A stretch of DNA of 64,000 nucleotides. Origin: an uncultured Clostridia bacterium (lineage in GTDB: Bacteria; Bacillota; Clostridia; TANB77; CAG-508). Below the pieces are notes generated by a model, which was not told where the DNA came from, did not search any database, and saw only the letters and a list, made by a program, of their open reading frames with translations. The stretch is from the NCBI GenBank assembly GCA_934120395.1, contig CAKOTZ010000002.1, positions 98,215 through 162,214 on the forward strand, given 5' to 3'. The translations under genes and the position numbers were made by a program. Shown here piece after piece: positions 7,873 to 18,100 of this stretch (position 1 is its first letter; every line of letters starts with the position of its first letter).

Positions 7873-10101
7873 CTAAAATTTACTTAGCAAGCTGTTGCGA
7901 AGTTTAAACTCTAAGCCTGTATTTCTTTGCTTTGTGTCTGTATTATTTATCATGAACTCTATTGTATCCGTTCCTCCTATTACAACTAGCAATTTCTTTG
8001 CTCTTGTAAGTCCAGTATATAACAAATTTCTTGTTAATAGCATTTGATATGCTCTTGGCACCACCAATATTACAACATCAAATTCACTTCCTTGTGATTT
8101 ATGTATTGTAATGCAATATGCGTGTTCTATTTGGTCTAGGTCACCATATCCATACCATACTATTTTTTCATCATCAAATAGTATCTTTATTTGTTTTGCC
8201 TCTTCATCTATTTTTTGCACACTTCCTATTTCTCCATTAAATACTCCCACTCCACTTTCATGGTGCTCTCCGCTTCTTTTTTCCCAATATATATCATAAT
8301 TATTTTTTATTTGCATTACCCTGTCGCCTTCTCTATATATTACTTCACCATATTGTTTTTCTGATTTTCCTTCTACCGCAGGATTCAAACATGATTGCAA
8401 TTGTTTGTTTAATTCTCGCGTGCCAAGCATTCCTTTTTTTGTTGGAGTTAAAACTTGAATATTTTTAAAAAAATCATAGTCACCATATTTTTTTAACCTA
8501 TCTTTTGAAAGTGTTACAACTTGATACATTATTTTTTCTGGACTGTTTTCTTTAATATAGAAAAAGTCCTCTTTGGTATCTAATGCTTTTTCTTCTTTTT
8601 CTATAAATTTTTCGCCTTTGTTTACTCTATGAGCATTTAATACTATTTGACTTTGCGCAGCTTGTCTGAAAATTTTATCTAAACTTATGAATGGTATTTT
8701 TTCTGAAGCTATTATATCTTTAAGCACCTTTCCTGCTCCTACAGACGGTAATTGATTTTCATCTCCAACTAAAATAAGTTTGCTTCCTAAGTATATTGCT
8801 TTTATTAGGTAATTCATTATATATACGTCTACCATAGACATTTCATCTACAATTATTATGTCCGCATCTATTGGCGCTACATCGTATTCTACTATTTTTC
8901 TATCTTCTTCTATTTTTCCTATTTCTAATAAACGATGTATTGTTTTTGCCTCTTCTCCAGTTGTTTCTTGCATTCTTTTGGCTGCCCTTCCTGTTGGTGC
9001 TGATAATACAACTTTCATTTTTTGCAATTTATATATTTGTATAATTGTTTTTATTATTGTAGTCTTTCCTGTTCCCGGTCCACCTGTTATTACGCATACA
9101 TTATTGTCATTTACCAATTTTATTGCTTCTTTTTGCTTATCAGATAATTCTATTTTATCCAGTTTCTCTTGTTTTTTTATTTCTTTTTCAATGTTTGATA
9201 CTTTTTTTATATTTTTAAAATTCTGCATTTTAAGCAAATGTTCAGCTATATTTTCTTCCGCCTTGTATGTTGGATATAGGTATACCCACTCTAGTTCATC
9301 TTCCCTTTTTTCTATAACTATTTGTTTTTTTACATTTAAATTAATTAATGCATCTTGTATAACATTTTCTTCTACCTTTAATAGTTCTATTACAAATTGA
9401 ATCAGATTTTCTTTTAGTACGCAAGTATGTCCATTATTATTTACCAAATTAATTGAATATTTTATAGCACTTTCTATTCTTTTACCGCTGTTTGTTTCTA
9501 TTCCAAGTTCCATTGCCATCTTATCTATTTTCTTGAAATCTACACCATATGTTATGTCTATTAATATATATGGGTCATTTTCAATCTGCGTTATTGCATT
9601 TTTTCCAAGTGCATCATATACCTTCTTACAATTTGATGTTCCTATTCCAAAGCGTTCCAAAAATCCAACAATTTGCCATAATTCCCACTTTTCGTTGAAT
9701 TCTTCACTAATATCTTCTGCTCTTTGTTTTGTTATTCCTTTCAAATTTGCTAATTTTTCTGGCTCGTATTTTAATACATGCAAAGTTTCTTCGCCAAATG
9801 CCTGTATAATTCTTTTAGCAGTTGCTGGTCCTACCCCCTTAATTACTCCCCCTGCTAAATACTTTTCAAGGCCCTCTAAAGTTTCAGGCAAACATTTTTC
9901 AAAGCTTTCTATTTTAAATTGTCTGCCATATTCTTGATGAACAACATAATTTCCTATTAGTTTTAAGGTGTCTCCATTGTTTATAAAAGGAAGATATCCT
10001 ACTGCTGTAATTATTTCTTCTTCCGTTTTAAAGGTACATATTGTATAGCTATTTAATTCATTTTGATATATAAATTCTTCGACACACCCTTTTATCTCCA
10101 T
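7873..10101 (-). CDS. recD2: SF1B helicase RecD2 (RecD/TraA family)
   Basis: 742 aa, the usual length. An N-terminal OB/helix-hairpin-helix region (residues about 1-200, with the LAGGVIKGVGPATAKRI HhH motif) is followed by the helicase core: Walker A GGPGTGKTTIIK (about 340), Walker B IIVDEMSMVD, VGDENQLPSVGAGKVL, and the C-terminal UvrD-type TIHKSQGSEFD and TGLTRAKK. RecD2 is a 5'-3' DNA helicase acting in repair and replication restart, without RecB/RecC. It is divergent from rqcH and upstream of comF. Confidence 0.96.
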   Translation of the reverse strand: MEIKGCVEEFIYQNELNSYTICTFKTEEEIITAVGYLPFINNGDTLKLIGNYVVHQEYGRQFKIESFEKCLPETLEGLEKYLAGGVIKGVGPATAKRIIQAFGEETLHVLKYEPEKLANLKGITKQRAEDISEEFNEKWELWQIVGFLERFGIGTSNCKKVYDALGKNAITQIENDPYILIDITYGVDFKKIDKMAMELGIETNSGKRIESAIKYSINLVNNNGHTCVLKENLIQFVIELLKVEENVIQDALINLNVKKQIVIEKREDELEWVYLYPTYKAEENIAEHLLKMQNFKNIKKVSNIEKEIKKQEKLDKIELSDKQKEAIKLVNDNNVCVITGGPGTGKTTIIKTIIQIYKLQKMKVVLSAPTGRAAKRMQETTGEEAKTIHRLLEIGKIEEDRKIVEYDVAPIDADIIIVDEMSMVDVYIMNYLIKAIYLGSKLILVGDENQLPSVGAGKVLKDIIASEKIPFISLDKIFRQAAQSQIVLNAHRVNKGEKFIEKEEKALDTKEDFFYIKENSPEKIMYQVVTLSKDRLKKYGDYDFFKNIQVLTPTKKGMLGTRELNKQLQSCLNPAVEGKSEKQYGEVIYREGDRVMQIKNNYDIYWEKRSGEHHESGVGVFNGEIGSVQKIDEEAKQIKILFDDEKIVWYGYGDLDQIEHAYCITIHKSQGSEFDVVILVVPRAYQMLLTRNLLYTGLTRAKKLLVVIGGTDTIEFMINNTDTKQRNTGLEFKLRNSLLSKF

Positions 10102-10184
10102 TGATATACTTTCCTTCCTTAAAAATCTAAGTATAATCTTAGCATAAACACTATTTTTTTACAATACGCTTTTTTAAAATTAGA

Positions 10185-10213
10185 TTGATAATATTTCCTA
10201 ATAATGTTAAAAT
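10185..10213 (+). promoter_or_regulatory. Predicted sigma-A promoter of rqcH
   Basis: TTGATA (10185-10190), a 17-bp spacer and TAAAAT (10208-10213), followed by AAGGAG and ATG at 10243. It lies in the 141-bp divergent gap with recD2. Confidence 0.6.
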
Positions 10214-10242
10214 AAATTATCTTATTTTTAAGGAGATTAATT

Positions 10243-11895
10243 ATGGCTTATGATGGAATTGTTAACAAAAGTATAATTGCTGAACTGTGCAATACTATAT
10301 TGGGATGTAAGGTAAATAAAATATTTGAACCTACTAAACAGGATATTGTTTTGAATCTATATGGCAATGGCAAAAATGTTAATCTAGAAATTTGTACTAA
10401 TGCTAATTTTTCTAGAGTCCACATTACCAAATATTCAAAACCCAATCCTATTTCTGCACCAAATTTTTGCATGCTTCTTAGGAAGCATTTAACTGGTGCC
10501 AACATTTTAAGTATTGATGGTTATGATTTAGAAAGAATTATTACTATTTCCTTTGAATGTTATAACGAACTAAATGATAAAATTAATAAAAAATTGATTA
10601 TAGAAATTATGGGGCAGTTTAGTAATGTTATTTTAATTAATGAAAATGGCACTATTTTGGACTGTTTAAATCACGTTGTAACTAAGTCCAGAGAATTATT
10701 ACCTGTAAGGCCTTATGAATTACCTATTACAACTAAAACCAGTTTTTTAAATCTGGAATCTTTTGAAGAATTTTATACTCTATGTACCAAAAATTATGAT
10801 TCTAGTATAGATAAAACTCTTTCAAACCTATTTATAGGAATTAGCAGAAGCTTTGTTCAAAATATTTGTCACAAGTTGCAAGTTAGCACAGATGCTAATG
10901 ATAAAGTTAATTTACAAAAACTTTTTACAGAAATCAACACAATTATAGCCAATATTGATTCTTTATCTGTTAGCTGTTATCCAAGTTATAATGGAAATGA
11001 TTATTTTATTGCTTCTAGTGATAATGTTTCAGATATAAGCACCTATATTGATGATTTTTATTATACTAAAGAGCAAAATAAACTATTTTCTAGCTATAGA
11101 GATTCTTTATTACAATTTCTTTTGTCTACGCTAAATAAATATAAAAAAAGGTTAAATCATATTAATGAAAAGCTTAAAAATTGTGATAATATGAATCTTT
11201 ATCGTTTATATGGAGAGTTGCTCACTGCAAATTTATACAAAATTAAAGACACTCCAAGTTCAATTGAAGTATTAAACTATTATGACAACACTAGTGTTAC
11301 CATACCTTTAGATGTTTCTTTAAGTCCTAGTCAAAATGTTGAACACTACTATAAAAAATTTAATAAATGTAAAAACACTTTAGAAATTGTTGGCAAACAA
11401 AAAAAAGATACTGAAGAGGATTTAAAATACATAGAAAGCTTAGTTTATTCTATCCAATCTTCTACTAGTTTGGATGAATTACAAGAAATTGAAACAGAAA
11501 TAGATGAGAATTTTGGTTTTAATTCTAAACTATCTACTTCAAAAGCTAAGGAGCAAAAAAGTGCTCCTAAAAAATATGAAATTAACGGATTTACTGTATA
11601 TGTTGGAAAAAATAATAAACAAAATGATTTACTTACCAAAAGTGCTAATAAGGAAGATATGTGGTTTCATACTCAAAAAATTCATGGTAGTCATGTTATT
11701 TTAAAAACTGAAGGCAAAAAAGTTGATTTTGATACAATTTTAAAATGTGCTTCTTTAGCCGCAAAAAATAGCAAAGCTAAAAATTCTAACAATGTTCCTG
11801 TTGATTATACTTTTGTAAAATACGTACGCAAACCTTCTGGCAGTAAACCCGGCATGGCTGTGTATATTAATTATAAAACTGTTTTTGTTAATTAG
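10243..11895 (+). CDS. rqcH: Ribosome quality control protein RqcH (NFACT family)
   Basis: 550 aa, ATG nine bases after AAGGAG. The N-terminal NFACT-N region starts MAYDGIVNKSIIAEL and contains PNFCMLLRKHL; a central coiled coil covers about residues 280-420; the C-terminal NFACT-R domain has DMWFHTQKIHGSHVIL at about 470-485. RqcH recognises stalled 50S-nascent-chain complexes and, with tRNA-Ala, adds C-terminal alanine tails. Older annotations call it fibronectin-binding protein A. If ribosomes do hesitate at CGG codons in this organism, a rescue factor of this type is relevant. Confidence 0.94.
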   Translation: MAYDGIVNKSIIAELCNTILGCKVNKIFEPTKQDIVLNLYGNGKNVNLEICTNANFSRVHITKYSKPNPISAPNFCMLLRKHLTGANILSIDGYDLERIITISFECYNELNDKINKKLIIEIMGQFSNVILINENGTILDCLNHVVTKSRELLPVRPYELPITTKTSFLNLESFEEFYTLCTKNYDSSIDKTLSNLFIGISRSFVQNICHKLQVSTDANDKVNLQKLFTEINTIIANIDSLSVSCYPSYNGNDYFIASSDNVSDISTYIDDFYYTKEQNKLFSSYRDSLLQFLLSTLNKYKKRLNHINEKLKNCDNMNLYRLYGELLTANLYKIKDTPSSIEVLNYYDNTSVTIPLDVSLSPSQNVEHYYKKFNKCKNTLEIVGKQKKDTEEDLKYIESLVYSIQSSTSLDELQEIETEIDENFGFNSKLSTSKAKEQKSAPKKYEINGFTVYVGKNNKQNDLLTKSANKEDMWFHTQKIHGSHVILKTEGKKVDFDTILKCASLAAKNSKAKNSNNVPVDYTFVKYVRKPSGSKPGMAVYINYKTVFVN

Positions 11896-12017
11896 ATTAT
11901 TTTTTGCCTTACTTTTTTAACTATGTTTAGTCTTATATTTTTGCACATTACATTTGTTACATTTTATCTGTAAAATATTATTATTATATTCTATTAGACA
12001 AGGAAGGAGTAACAGAT

Positions 12018-12194
12018 ATGCAATTTAATATTCAAAGAAAGGTAGAATGCTATAATAAAACTATTCGTTTACCCGAAAATATTATCAATCAGTTAGAAAT
12101 ATTAGCTCAAAATCACAATGTTAGCTTTAACAAGGTTGTTTTAGAAATGATAGAATTTGCGTTGGACAATATGAATGAACAAAAAAATGCTTAA
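12018..12194 (+). CDS. Small ribbon-helix-helix protein
   Basis: 58 aa, ATG eight bases after GGAAGGAG. Residues about 11-55 fit an Arc/MetJ-type RHH fold: a beta strand NKTIRLPE, helix INQLEILAQNH, the turn NVSFNKVV and helix LEMIEFALDNM. Such proteins are dimeric DNA-binding regulators, often antitoxins. No toxin is adjacent; the next gene is on the other strand. Its stop codon lies inside the arm of the terminator that follows. Targets unknown. Confidence 0.75.
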   Translation: MQFNIQRKVECYNKTIRLPENIINQLEILAQNHNVSFNKVVLEMIEFALDNMNEQKNA

Positions 12195-12229
12195 AAGAGA
12201 GCCAGCTGGCTCTCTTTTAAGTATTTTTT
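12190..12229 (+). terminator. Rho-independent terminator of the RHH gene
   Basis: A perfect 32-bp palindrome (12190-12221, centre GCCAGCTGGC) followed by TATTTTTTA. It overlaps the TAA stop of the RHH gene. With A-runs on the other side it may also work for the minus-strand gene ending at 12228. Confidence 0.85.
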
Positions 12230-12470
12230 ATATTCCTGTTTTATATTCTATGTTTTCCATATATGGAAATAATTCTTTAACCCTTTTTAATGTTAAAATT
12301 GACATTCGTGGATGTGGCGATTTTTCTTTTATATCTGTTAATAGTTCTTGCTTATAGCAATTTTTTGTAAGTTTATACATTAAATACTTTTTATCCATAT
12401 ATGTGTAATATATCTCTAGTCCATCATCTAAGTCCTTCCAAAATTTATTAAATGAATATCCCTCTTCCAT
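12228..12470 (-). CDS. Small conserved-looking hypothetical protein downstream of ligA
   Basis: 80 aa beginning 12 bp after the ligA stop, with GGAG close upstream of ATG. The sequence is acidic and aromatic at the N-terminus (MEEGYSFNKFWKDLDDGLEI) with several Lys/Tyr pairs. No signal peptide, membrane span or motif is recognised. Tight spacing and a ribosome binding site support translation in the ligA operon. Confidence 0.65.
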   Translation of the reverse strand: MEEGYSFNKFWKDLDDGLEIYYTYMDKKYLMYKLTKNCYKQELLTDIKEKSPHPRMSILTLKRVKELFPYMENIEYKTGI

Positions 12471-12482
12471 CTTCTCTCCATT

Positions 12483-14480
12483 CTATTCTTGTATCATTTC
12501 TTCAAATTCTTGCTCAGATATTATGTTTATTCCTAACTGTTCTGCTTTGATTAGCTTGCTACCTGCTTCTTCTCCTGCTAGTACATAGCTCGTTTTTTTA
12601 GATACAGTTGATGATGTTTTGCCTCCAAACTTTTCTATTATTTTACTTGCCTCATCTCTTGAATATTTCTCTAAGCTACCAGTTAATACAAATATTTTTC
12701 CTTCAAAACGTGTATCTTCTACTTCTTGTTCTAGACTTTCCATATTTACACCTGCCTGTTTTAGTTTGTCTATAATATCTTTTGTTTGATCTTGCTTAAA
12801 GAATTCAAATACACTATTTGCAGTAATTTCTCCTATATCTGGTATGTTTACTAATTCTTCTTGTGTTGCTTGCATTAGATTATCAATATTTTTAAATGTT
12901 TTTGCTAATATTCTAGCAGACTTAGTTCCAACCTGCCTTATTCCAAATGCATTAATCAATTTGCTTAAATCGTTATTTTTGCTAGCTATAATGGCATCCA
13001 TTAAATTTTGAGCAAATTTTGTTCCATTTTTCTTTAATGATGCTATATCTTCTAGTTTTAAATAGTATATGTCTGCTATATTTTTTATTAATTTACGGTT
13101 TACCAATTCTTCTACTATAGCATAACCTAAACCATGTATGTCCATTCCTTCTTTTGATACAAAGTGAACTAAGTTTCTTAGCAATTTAGCACTACATTCT
13201 ATTCCAATACATCTTAATACCGCTTCGCCCTCTTCTCGTATAGCCATAGCACCACATACAGGGCATTTATCTGGCATTACGAAATCTTTTTGAGTACCAT
13301 CTCTTTTAGATGTAACAACTTCAACTACCTCTGGTATAACATCTCCTGCTTTTTGAATAACAACTGTATCACCTATTTTTAGTCCTTTTTCTTTGATGAA
13401 ATCTTCATTGTGTAAGGTTGTCTTTGAAATTGTTGAACCTGCTACCTTAACAGGTTCTAAAATAGCCATTGGAGTAATTGCTCCTGTTCTTCCAACTTGG
13501 CAAATAATATCTTTTAAAATTGTTTCTTTCTTTTCTGGTGGGTATTTATATGCTATTGCCCATTTAGGCACCTTAAATGTTGTACCTATTTTTTCTCTTA
13601 GCTCTAAATTATCTACCTTTATAACTGCTCCATCTATTCCAAAGCTTAAATTTTCTCTGTCATCTCCTATTTTATTTATTGCCGATATTGCTTCTTCTAC
13701 GTTTTCACAAACCATGTGAATTGGATTTACTTGAAAGCCAAGTTTTTCAAGATATTCTAACGATTCTTCATGTGACGTAAATTGAAGTTCTGATTTTTGA
13801 ACATTAAAGCAATATATATCTAATGGTCTTTTTTTCGTAATGCTACTATCTAATTGTCTTAGCGACCCAGCTGCTGCATTTCTTGCATTTGCAAATAATG
13901 GTTCTTCTAATACTTCTCGTTCTTCATTTAAATGTTCAAATGCATCTTTTGAAATAAATACTTCTCCACGCACTGTTATATCTATATCCTCTGTTAGTTT
14001 CTTTGGTATAGTTTTTATTGTTTTTAGATTTTCTGTTACATCTTCTCCAATACTTCCATTCCCTCTTGTAGCTCCTCTGTAGAATATTCCTTTTTTATAC
14101 TCTAAACTAACTGATAATCCATCTATCTTAGTTTCTACAACATAAGATAAAGGCAAATTATTTTGATTTGCCTCTTTTTTCATTCTTTCATCAAACGCCT
14201 TTAATTCCTCAAAATTAAATATGTCTTGTAGGCTTTGTAGTGGAACTTCATGGGTTACTTTAGCAAAGCCTTCTTTTACTGTTCCTCCAACCCTTTGAGT
14301 TAACGATTCCTTTGTTATTAACTCTGGGAAACTATTTTCTAGATTTTTAAGTTCATTCATCATCATATCATATTCAAAATCTGATATTTCCGGCTTATCT
14401 TCATCGTAATATTTTTTTGCATGATATTCTAGTTGCGTTCTTAAACTGATAATTCTTTTCTTTGCCTCTTCAACTTTCAT
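12483..14480 (-). CDS. ligA: NAD-dependent DNA ligase LigA
   Basis: 665 aa, full length. In order: the Ia NAD-binding domain (YHAKKYYDEDKPEISDFEYD), the adenylation domain with the nucleophile Lys in VETKIDGLS (about residue 113), an OB fold, the four-Cys zinc finger (CPVCG and CIGIEC, about 405-430), HhH repeats, and a C-terminal BRCT domain (FEGKIFVLTGSLEKYSRDEA). It seals nicks during replication and repair. It starts 15 bp after pgsA. Confidence 0.98.
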   Translation of the reverse strand: MKVEEAKKRIISLRTQLEYHAKKYYDEDKPEISDFEYDMMMNELKNLENSFPELITKESLTQRVGGTVKEGFAKVTHEVPLQSLQDIFNFEELKAFDERMKKEANQNNLPLSYVVETKIDGLSVSLEYKKGIFYRGATRGNGSIGEDVTENLKTIKTIPKKLTEDIDITVRGEVFISKDAFEHLNEEREVLEEPLFANARNAAAGSLRQLDSSITKKRPLDIYCFNVQKSELQFTSHEESLEYLEKLGFQVNPIHMVCENVEEAISAINKIGDDRENLSFGIDGAVIKVDNLELREKIGTTFKVPKWAIAYKYPPEKKETILKDIICQVGRTGAITPMAILEPVKVAGSTISKTTLHNEDFIKEKGLKIGDTVVIQKAGDVIPEVVEVVTSKRDGTQKDFVMPDKCPVCGAMAIREEGEAVLRCIGIECSAKLLRNLVHFVSKEGMDIHGLGYAIVEELVNRKLIKNIADIYYLKLEDIASLKKNGTKFAQNLMDAIIASKNNDLSKLINAFGIRQVGTKSARILAKTFKNIDNLMQATQEELVNIPDIGEITANSVFEFFKQDQTKDIIDKLKQAGVNMESLEQEVEDTRFEGKIFVLTGSLEKYSRDEASKIIEKFGGKTSSTVSKKTSYVLAGEEAGSKLIKAEQLGINIISEQEFEEMIQE

Positions 14481-14495
14481 TGGTGGTCCCTCTTT

Positions 14496-15089
14496 CTAAT
14501 CTTTTAGCAATTCTTTTGCATTTTTTAAATAATTCCATCCTGAAAATACAGTTGCAATTACTGAAACAAACATGAATAGTGTTGCTACTATATTTAATAC
14601 TAAACTAAATCCTGTTAAGTTCCCATTTATAAATGCTCCAAATGCATTTACATCTAAGAAAGCTAAAGGTATTGCAATCATTTGAGTTGTTGTTTTTATT
14701 TTTCCCCAAATATTTGCTGCTATAACTTGTCCATCTTTCTGTACTGATACTAAGCGATATCCAGATACTATAAATTCTCTAGCAAGAACAATAATTGGAA
14801 TCCATGCTGGTAGTTTAGCAAATTCTACTAACATTACCATTGCTGTTAAAACTAATATTTTATCTGCTAATGGATCTAAAAACTTTCCAAAAGTTGTAAC
14901 TTGATTATTTGCTCTAGCAATTTTCCCATCTAATGTATCTGTAATTGAAGCTATAATAAAAATTATATTTATTATCCAATATTCTATTGGAACACCTAAC
15001 CATGTTCCTTGAATATTAAAAAAAGGTATTATAACCATTATTGGTACTAATAAAATTCTAAAAACTGTAAGTTTGTTTGGTAGATTCAT
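14496..15089 (-). CDS. pgsA: CDP-diacylglycerol-glycerol-3-phosphate 3-phosphatidyltransferase
   Basis: 197 aa membrane protein with four to five hydrophobic segments. It carries the CDP-alcohol phosphotransferase signature TDTLDGKIARANNQVTTFG, then KFLDPLADK (DGxxAR...GxxxDxxxD). It makes phosphatidylglycerol phosphate for membrane lipid synthesis. It lies between addA and ligA on the same strand. Confidence 0.95.
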   Translation of the reverse strand: MNLPNKLTVFRILLVPIMVIIPFFNIQGTWLGVPIEYWIINIIFIIASITDTLDGKIARANNQVTTFGKFLDPLADKILVLTAMVMLVEFAKLPAWIPIIVLAREFIVSGYRLVSVQKDGQVIAANIWGKIKTTTQMIAIPLAFLDVNAFGAFINGNLTGFSLVLNIVATLFMFVSVIATVFSGWNYLKNAKELLKD

Positions 15090-15134
15090 CTTTTATCTTC
15101 TCCTTATATTTTTCTTTTATTCTAACATGATGAA

Positions 15135-18100
15135 CTAGTCTTGTAAATACATATCATCTATTTTTATTGCTTTGTCTAGGTATGTTGAGTAAATATAAAC
15201 TTCTGTAACTTTTTTACTTTTTGCATCTTCTAAAGCCTTTTTATATAGTCTTAATTGAGTTTGATATTTCTCTATAAGTTCTTTTTCATTGCCCTGTTGT
15301 ACATAATCTGTTTTATAATCTACTAATATAAGGTCATTTTCTTCTGTTTCAAAATACAAGTCCATAATTCCTTGTACTAATACTTTATCGTCGGTTTCTT
15401 TACCAAAGGCTTCTTTGGCATTTAGCTGGATATAAAATGGAACCTCTTTTTCAATATTTTTTGCCATTTTTATTTTTTCAGCTAATTTTGAATGCAAAAA
15501 TTTTTCTATTTTCTGTATTGAAACACTGCTTGCTTCATTTGCTGTTAGTATCTTTTTTGCTACTAATTTTTCTATTTCTTCTTTTAATTCTTCTTTGCTA
15601 TAGCTTTTTTGTAAATCTATTTTCTGCATACATAAATGAAGTATACTTCCTTTTTGACTATTACTTAACTTGTCACTTTCTCTTAAAAACATTGGCATAA
15701 CTTCATAGTTGTTTTTATTTTCGTTTTTTACTTCTGATACAATTTTACGCATTTTTCTTTGCTTAATTTCACTTACCGATGTTTTGCTTGGAATTGCTGT
15801 TGATAGTTTATTTTTATATGTCCATTTTAACTTTTTGACTAATTCATTGTCTGTTTCATCTTTTTTATTTTCTAATAAAACTTGAATGTTTTGTTCTTCT
15901 TTTTCTTTTGGCTTATTCTTTATTACTTCACTCTTTGAATGAACATATGTATCTGCTAGTTCATTGATTTCATCTTTTCTTGCAATAGAAATTAATTCAA
16001 ACCAATCCAAATATGATGTATATTGTTGTAATATACTTTCAGTTATTTTTCCATATATATCTATATCCGCTTCTTTCTTTTCTTTTGATTTTTCATAATT
16101 TTTATCTATGCCTGTAATAAATAATTTTTCTCTGCTTCTTGTTAAAGCTACATATAATACACGCATTTCCTCTGAAATAGACTCTATTCTTGATTTTAAT
16201 CGGATTGCTTCTTTTGCTAAAGTATTATATTCAATTCCTTTTTCCATATTTATATATTTAGGTCCTAGCCCAATATCATGATGTAAAAGAATATTATCAT
16301 TTAAATCTTTTAGATTAAATTTTTTACCTGTTCCACATAAAAATACAATTGGAAATTCCAATCCCTTACTTTTATGTATACTCATAATTCGCACAACATC
16401 CTCATTTTCTCCTATTAGCTTTGCAGCTCCTAAATCACCGCTATGATTTTTTAGCTTATCTATGAATTGAAGAAAATTAAATAATCCTTTAAAGCTAGCA
16501 CTTTCATACTGTCTAGCTCTCTCTAATAACATTTTTAAATTTGCTATTCTTATATTTCCATCTGGCATTAGACTAACATATTGATAATAACCTGTATCCA
16601 TATAAATATTCCAAATTAACTCTTCCAAGCTCAAATATTCCTGCTCTTCTCTCCATTTTTCAAGAAATTTTAAAAATTTGTTTACTTTTTCACTTAAAAC
16701 CTCGCTTTCAGAAGTTTGCGCTAATTGCAATGCTTCATAAAAATATGCTTGTTTATCCATTAATCTTATTTGTATAAGCTCTTCATCGGTAAATTTTCCT
16801 ATAGATGACCTTAGCACACTTACAAGCGGTATATCTTGTAACGGATTATCTAGAACTTTTAGTACTGATAATATTGTTTGTATTTCTACTGCACTTAAAT
16901 ATTCTGATGAAGTATCGCTAAACACCGGAATTCCCAAATCTGATATGGCTTTTTCATAAACGGGTGCTGAAAGTGATGTTGCTCTTAGTAAAATTACTAT
17001 GTCCTTGTAACTTGCTTTTCTATATGTTTTTTTCTTTTTATCAAACACTAAATAATTGCTAGTTACTATTTCTTTTATTTTATTTGCTGTCCATCTTGCT
17101 TCTAATTCTGTATTTTCTATTCTCTCTTCTTGCTGTTCATCATCTTCTTCGTCTTCTCTGTCTGCTAAATCAATTATATGTATTTCTGTTTTTCCCGCAA
17201 AATTTGCATTTTTTTCTATTGGTGGCTCATAATCATTTTCTTGTCTTAAATATTCTTGTTCTGTATAGTCTATGTCTCCTAGTTTTTTTGTCATAATATT
17301 ACCAAAGACTAGATTTGTTATATCCAATATATTACTTCTACTCCTAAAATTTTGAAATAATTGAATTTTTACATTTCCTTCTTTTTCATCATCTATTCTC
17401 TTATATGTTTCATATTTTTCTAAAAAAAGTTCTGGTCTTGCTTGTCTAAATTTATAAATACTTTGTTTTACATCCCCTACCATGAATAAATTATTTCCTC
17501 TTGAAATAGTTCTAAGTATGTATTCTTGAACCAAATTACTATCTTGATACTCGTCTATTGCAATTTCTTCAAATTTTTCTTGATATTTTTTTGCTACATT
17601 TGTTGCAATACATTGAGTTTTTTCTTTTTTTACCAATATTTTCAAAGCATAGTGCTCAATATCGTTAAAGTCAATAATATTTTTTTCTTTTTTCGCCTGC
17701 ATAAAACGATTACTAAACTCAAAAATCAATTTTTTTAACGGCTTTAATACGTAGTACATCTCTTTAATGTCCCTATTTGCATCTTTAGAACTATAAATTA
17801 ATATTTTATCCCTTTTTGAGCTAAATGTTTTTTTAGACTTGTCACGTATTTGTTTTGCTTCTTCTTTTAATTCTGAACTTACCTTTTTATCTACAGGCCA
17901 TTTTGCAAATTCTATTGTAAAAGATTTTCTATACAACTCATCCCAATTACAACATTCAAGTAATCCCTGATAATTTACTATATCCATTGCAATTGTCAAG
18001 CTAAATTTCCTTAATTCTTCTTCCCTATCTAATTTTTTTTGTATGTATTTTAGTGTTGCTATAATTTCATCTATTGTTTTTTTAAAATCTTCTAGTAAAA

